Shown here piece by piece: positions 7,541 through 13,123 of a stretch of 14,430 bases of DNA. Made by a program: the position numbers and the translations under genes. The stretch covers positions 1 through 14,430 of the forward strand of contig NZDM01000095.1 of assembly GCA_002690085.1 (NCBI GenBank), in the 5' to 3' direction. This DNA is from Flavobacteriaceae bacterium. GTDB taxonomy: Bacteria; Bacteroidota; Bacteroidia; Flavobacteriales; Flavobacteriaceae. Within the stretch, counting starts at the first letter, position 1, and every line of letters begins with the position of its first letter. A model generated the notes under the pieces. That model made no database searches and was not told the DNA's origin. It saw nothing but the letters and a program-made list of their open reading frames with translations.

Positions 7541-7578
7541 ATATATTAATTTTGTATGACAAAAATAATTAATATATT
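7540..7578 (+). terminator. Hairpin at the 3' end of the surface protein gene
   Basis: AATATATTAATT (7540-7551) is the exact reverse complement of 7567-7578, giving a 12-base-pair stem with a 15-base loop that begins at the last base of the TAA stop. Mimivirus transcripts are known to end at such hairpins. The stem is all A/T. Confidence 0.75.
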
Positions 7579-7773
7579 CAGATTACTAATATTACAAAAG
7601 CACTTCCCTTTACTCTCGTCCCATAATAATGAATAGTTTTTTGTTTTGAATAGCAAATAGTGTGTTTGCTACAGCATGTATTACGAGTTGTACGCATCTA
7701 GTAAGTCTAGCACATCTACTGCATTTATGTTTTCAGATAAAGCATTGCGTTTTTTATTCCAGCCGCGTGTAAT
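7579..7773. other. Spacer between convergent genes
   Basis: About 195 bases with no repeat, no early octamer and no convincing gene. The plus-strand frame beginning at 7676 runs on into the antisense of the basic-tail repeat and is best explained by that repeat lacking stop codons. Confidence 0.5.
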
Positions 7774-8448
7774 TCAGTTTCTACGCGCTTTGCTTCTACG
7801 CGCTTTGCTTCGATGTGCCTTACGGCTTCGATGTGCCCTACGGCTTCGATGTGCCCTACGGCTTCGATGTGCCCTACGGCTTCTATGTGCTTTGCTTCTA
7901 TGTGCCTTAAGGCTTCGACGCGCTTTGCTTCTATGTGCCTTACGGCTTCTATGTGCCTTACGGCTTCTATGTGCCTTACGGCTTCGATGTGCCTTACGGC
8001 TTCGACGCGCTTTGCTTCTATGTGCCTTACGGCTTCTATGTGCTCTGCCGCCGCTGGTAGAAGGGAGGTTAGCGACATAAGGGTTAAGCGGAGGTTGATA
8101 TTCTCCGTCCGGAACAGCCGCGGACTCGGGTAGCGCCGAGCTCGCGGTGTCGGCACTACCCGAGTCCGGGAGCGGCACCAGGTTGTTAAAGAAGTTATTC
8201 TTATCCACAAACTCAACCGTCTCTGAACCGTCGTCGCCCTCCGTTGAGGACCGCCGCCGTTGTGGCGCCTTAGGCGGCAGGTAGCGCGGCAGATTGTCCA
8301 AGCGGCGCTCGAGCTCGATTAATGCATCCGCCTTTTGACGCTGACTCATCTTTTTTGAAGACTCAGTAGCTTTGAGGTAACTAGTCAATTGGTTTAGGGA
8401 CTCTAGTGTGTCTTCTAGATTTTTTAGAGATTCATCTCTACCTGACAT
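7774..8448 (-). CDS. Basic repeat-tail protein 1
   Basis: A 224-residue protein. Residues 1-60 look helical and charged (SLKNLEDTLESLNQLTSYLK, then QRQKADALIELERRLDNL), which could be a coiled coil or dimer unit. Residues 65-134 are a disordered Ser/Pro/acidic linker. From about residue 135 to the end the chain consists of 6-residue RSRKAH and 4-residue RSKA units, giving a tail of about 90 residues that is mostly Arg, Lys, His, Ser and Ala. Such tails bind nucleic acid or acidic partners (compare protamine, H1 tails), so a DNA-packing or RNA-binding role is plausible but unproven. The next gene upstream has the same tail on an unrelated head. The region is much richer in G and C than its surroundings. 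The ATG is fused to an alternating AT tract, so late expression is likely. Confidence 0.78.
   Translation of the reverse strand: MSGRDESLKNLEDTLESLNQLTSYLKATESSKKMSQRQKADALIELERRLDNLPRYLPPKAPQRRRSSTEGDDGSETVEFVDKNNFFNNLVPLPDSGSADTASSALPESAAVPDGEYQPPLNPYVANLPSTSGGRAHRSRKAHRSKARRSRKAHRSRKAHRSRKAHRSRKAHRSKARRSLKAHRSKAHRSRRAHRSRRAHRSRRAHRSRKAHRSKARRSKARRN
7793..8045 (-). repeat. 18-base and 12-base coding repeat array 1
   Basis: Units such as TGCCTTACGGCTTCGATG (18 bases) alternate with shorter TTTGCTTCTACG-type 12-base units. The three minus-strand frames stay largely open through it; the frame used is the one joined to the non-repetitive head and the AT-tract start. Confidence 0.93.
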
Positions 8449-8458
8449 ATATATATAT
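8447..8458 (-). promoter_or_regulatory. Alternating AT tract at the start of basic protein 1, late-type candidate
   Basis: Twelve bases of alternating A and T run into the start codon at 8448. No early octamer lies nearby. Confidence 0.45.
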
Positions 8459-8473
8459 CCATCACATAATTAA

Positions 8474-9208
8474 TCAGTATTTGGAGGTGCGCCGTCTTCG
8501 GGAACGTCGATTATGTTTGTGTTTTCGATATGCCCTACGGCTTCGATGTGCCTTACGGGTTCGATGTGCCTTATGGCTTCGATGTGCCTTACGGCTTCTA
8601 TGTGCCTTACGGCTTCGATGTGCCCTACGGCTTCTATGTGCCCTACGGCTTCGACGCGCTTTGCTTCTATGTGCCTTACGGCTTCGATGTGCCTTACGGC
8701 TTCGACGCGCTTTGCCACCTCCGGAGCCGGTGCTCGACTGGCCCTCGTCTTTGCGTTTCGCTTTGCGTTTCGCTTCGCGTTTCGCATCTTCCTCATGGAC
8801 CGCGAGGGAGGCAGCCATTGCGGCCTCCTTAGCAGCATCAAGAGCCTTCCGATCGAAACGGGCTCGCACCCGTTTCTTGCTCTCTTCAGCGACCTGCTGC
8901 GCCTGCCTATTCTCGGCCTCGTCAAGGAGCCCCGCGTATATCTCCTGTTTTTCCTCCTCCGTCGGCTCGCCTCTGCCATCATCGGAATCGCCATCGCCAT
9001 CGCTACCGTAGTACATCGGCGGCATCCTCGTCCTGGAATAACGGTTGTTCTCGAGCTCTTCAACTTCCTTGGGATCTTTCTTGGAGTAACGGTAATTTGG
9101 GTGCCAGCCCGACTCTGTAAGAGTTCGCAACGTGTCCTTTTGATGTTTGCGCAACGCCGCCGCCGCCGCTACCGCCTCCTTCCACTGTTTGAGGACGGCA
9201 AGACTCAT
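8474..9208 (-). CDS. Basic repeat-tail protein 2
   Basis: A 244-residue protein. The head (residues 1-160) differs from that of protein 1: a helical start (LAVLKQWKEAVAAAAALRKH), an acidic patch (GSDGDGDSDDGRGEP), then a long charged helix from about 85 to 150 likely to be a coiled coil, with KREAKRKAKRKDE. From about residue 165 the tail is made of RSRKAH, RSRRAH and KARRS units like those of protein 1, ending RRSRRRRTSKY. The frame opens at a GTG (9211), but the ATG three bases on (9208) is the better start. TATATAAAT lies just upstream. It ends 25 bases before protein 1 starts, so the two may share a transcript. Shared repeats on unrelated heads point to exchange of the tail between neighbours. 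Role unknown; nucleic-acid packing is possible. Confidence 0.78.
   Translation of the reverse strand: MSLAVLKQWKEAVAAAAALRKHQKDTLRTLTESGWHPNYRYSKKDPKEVEELENNRYSRTRMPPMYYGSDGDGDSDDGRGEPTEEEKQEIYAGLLDEAENRQAQQVAEESKKRVRARFDRKALDAAKEAAMAASLAVHEEDAKREAKRKAKRKDEGQSSTGSGGGKARRSRKAHRSRKAHRSKARRSRRAHRSRRAHRSRKAHRSRKAHRSHKAHRTRKAHRSRRAYRKHKHNRRSRRRRTSKY
8525..8716 (-). repeat. 18-base and 12-base coding repeat array 2
   Basis: The same 18-base unit (TGCCTTACGGCTTCGATG and one- or two-base variants) as in array 1, about 480 bases away, in the same reading frame of a different gene. Confidence 0.93.
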
Positions 9209-9215
9209 CACTATA

Positions 9216-9234
9216 TAAATTATACTATAATTTA
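9216..9234. terminator. 19-base perfect palindrome downstream of the channel gene
   Basis: TAAATTATA, one C, then its exact reverse complement. It lies 44 bases beyond the stop of the channel gene and 8 bases upstream of the ATG of basic protein 2. It could be the mRNA 3' hairpin of the first, a promoter element of the second, or both. Confidence 0.45.
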
Positions 9235-9277
9235 AAAAAAATCATTGAATAATTATTAAACGCAAGATTGTTATACA

Positions 9278-9625
9278 TTACACAAACGATAACACCGGTA
9301 TTACAAACAACGACGCTAATTGAATCGTATTCGTTATAATAAAGACCATATCAGCATTCATCATATTAAGTGGATCACCAGTTCTGGTTACCACTCCGGA
9401 ATATCCTACAGTTGTTTGTGTTATAAGAGAAAACCAAAGATAATACCAAAAAGTTTTTGGTCGATAGCTAAGTTCCTTCTTAAGTTTTTTACCTGGTATT
9501 AAGTTAGGATACTTATCATTAATAAAATCCGGAAACCAATACATCAATGCAAATAAAAAAACTGCACCTAAATGTAACAAAATATATTTTTTGGCAGTCT
9601 TTTTAAAGTAGCGTGATATATTCAT
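9278..9625 (-). CDS. Kcv-like miniature potassium channel, TVGYS filter
   Basis: A 115-residue protein with the minimal K+ channel plan: helix 1 at about residues 14-31, pore helix at 59-70, filter at 72-76, helix 2 at about 92-115 ending at the C-terminus, as in the 94-residue Kcv of chlorella virus PBCV-1. The start YILLHLGAVFLFALMYWFP also resembles Kcv's first helix and its FP turn. The signature TxxTxGYG appears as TQTTVGYS (69-76): only the last Gly is changed, to Ser76. That Gly normally lines the outermost ion site, so conductance or selectivity may differ. In chloroviruses such channels depolarise the host membrane during entry; the same use here is inference. The turret between helix 1 and the pore is longer and Lys-rich. 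No early octamer is found. Confidence 0.88.
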   Translation of the reverse strand: MNISRYFKKTAKKYILLHLGAVFLFALMYWFPDFINDKYPNLIPGKKLKKELSYRPKTFWYYLWFSLITQTTVGYSGVVTRTGDPLNMMNADMVFIITNTIQLASLFVIPVLSFV

Positions 9626-9673
9626 TTTGTATTATGCATGGAAAAAACAAACATTTACCCCCAAAAGTCTATA

Positions 9674-9728
9674 TTTTTATTTCATTTTTAATTTTTTATT
9701 TTTTATTTCATTTTTAATTTTTTATTTC
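9674..9728 (-). repeat. T-rich direct repeat after the acidic-tail gene
   Basis: The segment TTTTATTTCATTTTTAATTT occurs twice, about 26 bases apart, adjoining the stop codon of the minus-strand gene ending at 9727. On the coding strand this is an A-rich stretch with AATAAA-like strings, possibly a polyadenylation region. Confidence 0.7.
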
Positions 9729-10476
9729 ACCAATCATCATCCCCGCAATCTGCAAACCCCATATCTACTCCGCTATTCACGCCACCCTCATCTACTCCAG
9801 CAGCACCAGCCCCAACACCAGCCCCAACACCAGCCCCAACACCAGCCCATTCATCATCATCTTCACCCTCTTCTACAACACCCCCCTCTACAACTTCATC
9901 TTCCTCATCTTCCTCACCATCTTCCTCTTCATCATCCCATTCGCCATCCGCAGCCATCTCTTCTTGCAAAGCTTTCATCTTATCTTCAAGACTAGGCTCA
10001 TCAGTCTCTTTATCCGCCGCCACATCAGCCACCGATACCACTGGTGCCGAGGCCGGAGGGGCAGGGGGCGCAGACTCCCGCACAGGCTGCACCTCTTTAA
10101 GCGCAACCTCCCCACGCTGAAGCAGAGCCGTAAAGAACATACGCGCCATCTTTTCATCCGTAGGAGCATTAGCACTACTAAGCAGTAGCGCGTTGATTGC
10201 CCTCGGAATCATGCGAAGCGTCTCGTTTGTAACGTTTGACCGGATCCTAGCCAAAACACACACCGAGTCAGACGTACGAGCCGCCGAAGCCGACATGTGC
10301 TTGTTTCGCATCTCACTCGTACGCTCAAACTCGATCACAAACAAGTGCTTGCGTGTCGGGTTAAACAGCGCAGAGCTCCGGCTCTGTTGAAGCACATAAC
10401 GCAGGTTTGTCTTAAGCAGCTGCTTAGGATTAACGCCACGCTTGGCAGTTGTGTTACGCTTGGTATGACGAGGCAT
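9727..10476 (-). CDS. Hypothetical protein with basic head and acidic tail
   Basis: A 249-residue protein with strong charge polarity. Residues 1-30 are basic (MPRHTKRNTTAKRG), about 31-125 form a compact mixed domain (HLFVIEFERTSEMRNK, ETLRMIPRAINALLLSS), then a Pro/Ala linker, a short helix (LEDKMKALQEEMAADGEW) and a run of about 40 mostly Asp/Glu residues. A Gly-Ala-Val array from a 12-base repeat follows, and the end is acidic again. Basic head plus acidic tail is typical of nucleic-acid or histone-binding proteins, but I cannot assign a family. I looked for a histone fold in the middle part and could not support it. An early octamer lies 103 bases upstream. Confidence 0.82.
   Translation of the reverse strand: MPRHTKRNTTAKRGVNPKQLLKTNLRYVLQQSRSSALFNPTRKHLFVIEFERTSEMRNKHMSASAARTSDSVCVLARIRSNVTNETLRMIPRAINALLLSSANAPTDEKMARMFFTALLQRGEVALKEVQPVRESAPPAPPASAPVVSVADVAADKETDEPSLEDKMKALQEEMAADGEWDDEEEDGEEDEEDEVVEGGVVEEGEDDDEWAGVGAGVGAGVGAGAAGVDEGGVNSGVDMGFADCGDDDW
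9805..9848 (-). repeat. 12-base coding repeat (Gly-Val-Gly-Ala)
   Basis: Three exact ACCAGCCCCAAC units and a partial fourth, in frame in the 249-residue gene. Confidence 0.93.
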
Positions 10477-10578
10477 ATTCAGTTAAACCGTTTGAATTGT
10501 TATTATTGTATTATCTTATTACTACGAAGTAGGAACAAGATAGCCAATCTGCCATTACTTAAATAACAAAAAAAACAA

Positions 10579-10586
10579 TCAATTTT
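10579..10586 (-). promoter_or_regulatory. Early promoter octamer AAAATTGA
   Basis: Exact match on the minus strand, 103 bases upstream of the ATG at 10476. Confidence 0.72.
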
Positions 10587-10630
10587 GTTTTCATTTTTGT
10601 CATTTTTTTGTTATTTTCTGATGATTTAAT

Positions 10631-10936
10631 TTACGAGCTAGGCGTTAAAGAAAGATCTATTTGCATTGCCCGAATCATTTTTTTAATTTCACGCTTTTGC
10701 TTTTGCTTTTGCTTTTGCTTCTGCTTCTGCTTTTGCTTCTGCTTCTTAGTAACGCCGCTACGCACTCGCTTATGTTTTCTTTTTCGCGTTTGCGTTCGCG
10801 TTTTTCTACAAAACGTTCGCTTCTTTCCTTTTGCAACCATGCAACCACTAATTTTACCGCACCGATTTGGATTTTTTACAGACTTGCCCCGACACTTATT
10901 TACACTACGCGTTGCAGAACTAGACCGTTCTACCAT
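10631..10936 (-). CDS. Small basic protein with Lys-Gln array
   Basis: A 101-residue, highly basic protein, not recognised. The first half has four cysteines (residues 15, 26, 32 and 43) among Lys/Arg/Asn/Gly, in a pattern that might bind a metal or form disulfides, then RKTRTQTRKRKHKRVRSG. The second half holds about eight Lys-Gln pairs from 6-base repeats, and ends in a short helix (EIKKMIRAMQIDLSL). It is likely to bind nucleic acid. The antisense frames through the repeat give runs of Leu or Phe-Cys and are shadows. AATATATAAATA touches the start codon, so this is probably late, like the basic repeat-tail genes. It diverges from the deaminase gene, 90 bases away. Confidence 0.72.
   Translation of the reverse strand: MVERSSSATRSVNKCRGKSVKNPNRCGKISGCMVAKGKKRTFCRKTRTQTRKRKHKRVRSGVTKKQKQKQKQKQKQKQKQKREIKKMIRAMQIDLSLTPSS
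10693..10746 (-). repeat. 6-base coding repeat (Lys-Gln)
   Basis: About nine GCTTTT/GCTTCT units, in frame in the 101-residue basic gene. Confidence 0.93.
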
Positions 10937-10948
10937 AATATATAAATA
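10937..10948 (-). promoter_or_regulatory. TATATA tract at the start of the small basic gene, late-type candidate
   Basis: AATATATAAATA on the plus strand directly abuts the start codon at 10936; no early octamer faces this gene. Confidence 0.45.
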
Positions 10949-10971
10949 CGTGATATTAAACTACATCACAT

Positions 10972-10979
10972 AAAATTGA
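10972..10979 (+). promoter_or_regulatory. Early promoter octamer AAAATTGA
   Basis: Exact match on the plus strand, 48 bases upstream of the ATG at 11027. Confidence 0.78.
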
Positions 10980-11026
10980 TCAAAAAGCTTACCTAAAAGA
11001 TAAGGCAGCAATAACAAGTACCCACG

Positions 11027-11308
11027 ATGAGTCATATTAGCAAAAGCGATCAACATTTCATCAACGAAGCGTTCAATGCTTCATTAGAATCTCCATGTCA
11101 GATGCGCCATGGCTGCGTTGCTGTAGCGAATGGCAAGATCGTTGGCAGAGGCTGCAATCACTACCGTTCTTTATCCCGCGATGGCATAGTACAAAACACA
11201 TGCACCTGTCATGCAGAAATGGCAGCCATTCGCAATTGTTTGCGAACACATTCCCAAGACCCCCGACAACACTATCTGCTTCAGTTAAAAGTCGCGAAGG
11301 ATATCTAG
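11027..11308 (+). CDS. dCMP/cytidine-deaminase-like protein, N-terminal half (frame broken)
   Basis: A 93-codon frame carrying the first half of a zinc-dependent cytidine/deoxycytidylate deaminase-like fold: HGCVAVANGKIVGRGCNHYR (beta strands of the core) and CHAEMAAI, in which His is a zinc ligand and Glu the proton shuttle. Deaminases of this type turn dCMP or cytidine into the uracil form and so supply nucleotides for viral DNA. The frame stops at TAG 11306-11308; the other two zinc ligands are in the next frame (see next entry). Together the halves would make a protein of about 165 residues, a normal size. Removing one A from the AAAA at 11287-11290 would join them as LKSRRISRLMSKLVIYVVR. 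So this is a natural split, a frameshift site, or a one-base sequencing error. Early octamer 48 bases upstream. Confidence 0.82.
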   Translation: MSHISKSDQHFINEAFNASLESPCQMRHGCVAVANGKIVGRGCNHYRSLSRDGIVQNTCTCHAEMAAIRNCLRTHSQDPRQHYLLQLKVAKDI

Positions 11309-11312
11309 GCTC

Positions 11313-11528
11313 ATGTCTAAGCTAGTTATATATGTTGTCCGCACAGATATGTCACACAACTACAGGGGATCTGGACCATGCATAAATTGCTTAGAAGTTC
11401 TAAAGGATCTTCGTATAAAAAGAATCGTATATAGCAAACAAGATGGCACCTTTGAATCTGTGTCTTTATTAAACTATAACACAACCCACGTCACACATGG
11501 CAACCGATTTTTAAAACGTTCAACATAA
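11313..11528 (+). CDS. dCMP/cytidine-deaminase-like protein, C-terminal half (frame broken)
   Basis: A 71-codon frame in the +1 frame relative to the first half, with an ATG four bases after its stop. It starts with the core strand KLVIYVVRTD and carries GSGPCINCLEVLKDLRIKRI, the Pro-Cys-x-x-Cys zinc motif followed by the helix and strand of the deaminase fold, then YSKQDGTFESV. It has no catalytic Glu of its own, so it could act only joined to, or paired with, the N-terminal half. The frame is open from 11289, which leaves a 17-base window where a shift could take place. The very short stop-to-start gap would also allow reinitiation. The motifs are intact, which argues against long decay. 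Confidence 0.8.
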   Translation: MSKLVIYVVRTDMSHNYRGSGPCINCLEVLKDLRIKRIVYSKQDGTFESVSLLNYNTTHVTHGNRFLKRST

Positions 11529-11638
11529 CACCAAACCAAACCCAAAAAACAAACAACTCACACTTATTCCCTACCTATTCCCTACCCCACCCCCCTTTCC
11601 TCAACCATTTTTTTAACTTAATTTTTGTTTATTTTTCA
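11529..11638. other. Pyrimidine-rich spacer between convergent genes
   Basis: C/T-rich on the plus strand from about 11562 to 11610 (including two copies of TATTCCCTAC), then T-rich up to the stop of the minus-strand gene. It has the same make-up as the convergent junction at 2543-2601. No gene or hairpin is seen. Confidence 0.4.
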
Positions 11639-12136
11639 CTACGAAATAAGTTTCACAAGATATGCTTCCATATCACGGATACAAGCTTCTTCAAGATCTG
11701 CGCGACTTTGCTCCGCAACAGCTCCACTTTTCTCAGCACGATAATAGTGACCCTTTGTAGCCACTAAAGCACCAGGAACATCCCACTGCTCCTCCCGCGA
11801 GACCCGCGCCATATTACATAAATCTGCTTTGTGCGCAGCATCCCTTGGGCACAGCAGTTTCCAGTACCACCAATCAACATCCTCGCTGTAGTATAGTTTG
11901 TGGCCTTCCCCGTTGCAAAGACGGTTCAAAACAAGATGCGATTTCGCGGTGGGTCGCACGTCAAATCGAACCCAGGCCATCTTCCATCCTCGTCCATTAG
12001 GCTTATCGGCAATCCGCACCGAATTCACCAATCCCAGGCCCTTGCGATCAAAGACAGCGCGAATATGCTGAATCGTAATCTCACGTCCCATCTTAGGGAT
12101 GAAAACAACGACAGAAGAACGTTCTTGAGTCACCAT
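11639..12136 (-). CDS. RRM-like protein
   Basis: A 165-residue soluble protein whose first 95 residues fit an RNA-recognition-motif-like layout: strand SSVVVFIPKM, helix ITIQHIRAVFDRKGLG, strand LVNSVRIADK, strand WKMAWVRFDV, helix LVLNRLCN and strand HKLYYSED, ending in DWWYWKLL. Short proteins of this plan, with a PKM-like first strand and a W-Y-W-K ending, are common in algal and protist giant viruses, where their role is unknown. The remaining 70 residues are mostly helical and charged. The gene starting at 14116 has the same layout with weak sequence similarity. The family call comes from pattern reading only. TAAATTGA lies 93 bases upstream, so early expression is likely. Confidence 0.75.
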   Translation of the reverse strand: MVTQERSSVVVFIPKMGREITIQHIRAVFDRKGLGLVNSVRIADKPNGRGWKMAWVRFDVRPTAKSHLVLNRLCNGEGHKLYYSEDVDWWYWKLLCPRDAAHKADLCNMARVSREEQWDVPGALVATKGHYYRAEKSGAVAEQSRADLEEACIRDMEAYLVKLIS

Positions 12137-12228
12137 AGTTGATAAAGCTTGCTTTTAAAGATTTGCGTATAATCAGATATTTGTATTATGATTATTTCAC
12201 GTGTTAAATCAAAAAGCAAAAAACAAAA

Positions 12229-12236
12229 TCAATTTA
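12229..12236 (-). promoter_or_regulatory. Early promoter octamer, variant TAAATTGA
   Basis: One mismatch to the early motif, minus strand, 93 bases upstream of the ATG at 12136. Confidence 0.55.
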
Positions 12237-12268
12237 ATTTTTATTTTTACATTTTTTACATTTTTATT

Positions 12269-12697
12269 TTACCCACAACCATGAACACTAAGTCGATTCA
12301 CATATTCGTGCATAGGATAGCCTGCCATATATGACTGGTTTTTGTGCCGACCGGTATATACAAGTGGGGAATCAGCACAGCCATCATTACCATCAGCGCA
12401 GCCATCCTGACTATCCGCACAGCCAAACTCCTCTATATCTATTGAAGACGCTAATTCCATATCATAATCACACAATCTTAAAATCGCATTGCACCAATCA
12501 ATGTGCAATGTGATTTCGTTCTCGTCAGTGATCTCGTCCCACCATTCAATCCGGCGACCATCCCCTGCACATCCAAACTCTGTCAGCATGTAAAAGTAGT
12601 AATCGTTTAAAGATTGATACAAGTCATCACACATGGCTTCATCCGCAGCCATCATAGATCGTCCGTCAATAATATTGCGTAATAACTCAGCTTCCAT
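12269..12697 (-). CDS. Hypothetical acidic protein with DGCADS repeats
   Basis: A 142-residue acidic soluble protein, not recognised. Residues 1-90 look helical, with several Trp/Tyr-rich stretches (LYQSLNDYYFYML, RIEWWDEITDE). Near residues 90-110 a degenerate repeat reads GCADSQDGCADGNDGCADS, so cysteines recur at regular spacing; an earlier FGCAGDG resembles the same unit. Regularly spaced Cys-Ala-Asp could bind metal or be only a repeat expansion. The last 30 residues contain YTGRHKNQSYMAGYP and end in HGCG. The variant early octamer TAAATTGA lies 67 bases upstream, and between it and the ATG is a 14-base direct repeat. A long A/T-rich tract follows the stop. Confidence 0.78.
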   Translation of the reverse strand: MEAELLRNIIDGRSMMAADEAMCDDLYQSLNDYYFYMLTEFGCAGDGRRIEWWDEITDENEITLHIDWCNAILRLCDYDMELASSIDIEEFGCADSQDGCADGNDGCADSPLVYTGRHKNQSYMAGYPMHEYVNRLSVHGCG

Positions 12698-12710
12698 TGT
12701 TGTGCTTGTA

Positions 12711-12743
12711 TGATATGCGATAGCAATGCTGATATGCGATAGC
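12711..12743. repeat. 14-base direct repeat in the leader of the 142-residue gene
   Basis: TGATATGCGATAGC occurs at 12711-12724 and 12730-12743 (19-base period), between the early octamer and the start codon. It could be a regulatory site or simple slippage. Confidence 0.85.
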
Positions 12744-12763
12744 GTATTTGTGATAAAATTAAA

Positions 12764-12771
12764 TCAATTTA
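12764..12771 (-). promoter_or_regulatory. Early promoter octamer, variant TAAATTGA
   Basis: One mismatch to the early motif, minus strand, 67 bases upstream of the ATG at 12697. It lies six bases from the stop codon of the gene ending at 12777. Confidence 0.55.
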
Positions 12772-12776
12772 AATTT

Positions 12777-13094
12777 TTAATTAGAGGAAATCAGCTTCGC
12801 CGTGCCAAACACAAAAATAAACAATGCCCATACAATACACAACAAAGCAAACAACGCAAGATATGTAGTTTCATGTTTGCCATCCCCCCAAATATAGCTA
12901 ATAATAGCACTTAGCATCCAAAAAAAAGCGCTAGCTCCCCGTCCTTCTAAAAGTAATACAATCGTTGCGATTGTGTAAAATACCCACGCATATTTTTGAT
13001 ATTCACTAAGACGCGACTCATAAACCATCGGTACAACATCTATCAATGTTGTTGCGCACAAAATTAAAACTAATGTTAGTGTTAGGACATCCAT
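12777..13094 (-). CDS. Small four-helix membrane protein
   Basis: A 105-residue protein that is almost all membrane. Likely helices: about 3-22 (LTLTLVLILCATTLIDVVPM), 33-50 (YAWVFYTIATIVLLLEG), 54-70 (ASAFFWMLSAIISYIWG) and 77-98 (YLALFALLCIVWALFIFVFG). No channel filter, enzyme motif or charged residue inside a helix is seen, so no function can be given. It has no early octamer; the upstream bases contain TATTATACAAATA and then TAATATA just before the ATG, which may be a late-type promoter. The gene starts 29 bases after the stop of the next upstream gene, also a membrane protein, so read-through transcription is possible. Confidence 0.75.
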   Translation of the reverse strand: MDVLTLTLVLILCATTLIDVVPMVYESRLSEYQKYAWVFYTIATIVLLLEGRGASAFFWMLSAIISYIWGDGKHETTYLALFALLCIVWALFIFVFGTAKLISSN

Positions 13095-13123
13095 TATATT
13101 AGTATTTGTATAATAAATCTATT

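Noticed and set aside
7813..8133. Plus-strand frames through the 18-base repeats (MCLTAS or CALRLR repeats)
   Set aside because: They exist only because the repeat unit has no stop in those frames; they lack a unique domain and a promoter, while the minus-strand frames have both.
7793..8716. CRISPR array
   Set aside because: Units are contiguous 18- or 12-base coding repeats with no unique spacers, in frame with two proteins.
8406..9235. Long plus-strand frames opposite basic protein 2
   Set aside because: Antisense shadow of a GC-rich coding region; composition is biased to Leu/Arg/Ser/Phe as expected from antisense reading.
9727..10476. Viral histone
   Set aside because: The basic start resembles an H3 tail and one stretch recalls H2A (IPR), but no three-helix histone fold can be laid out and the long acidic tail does not fit.
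10608..10973. Plus-strand frames with Phe-Cys or poly-Leu runs opposite the Lys-Gln gene
   Set aside because: Produced by reading the 6-base Lys-Gln repeat in antisense; could be mistaken for a membrane protein.
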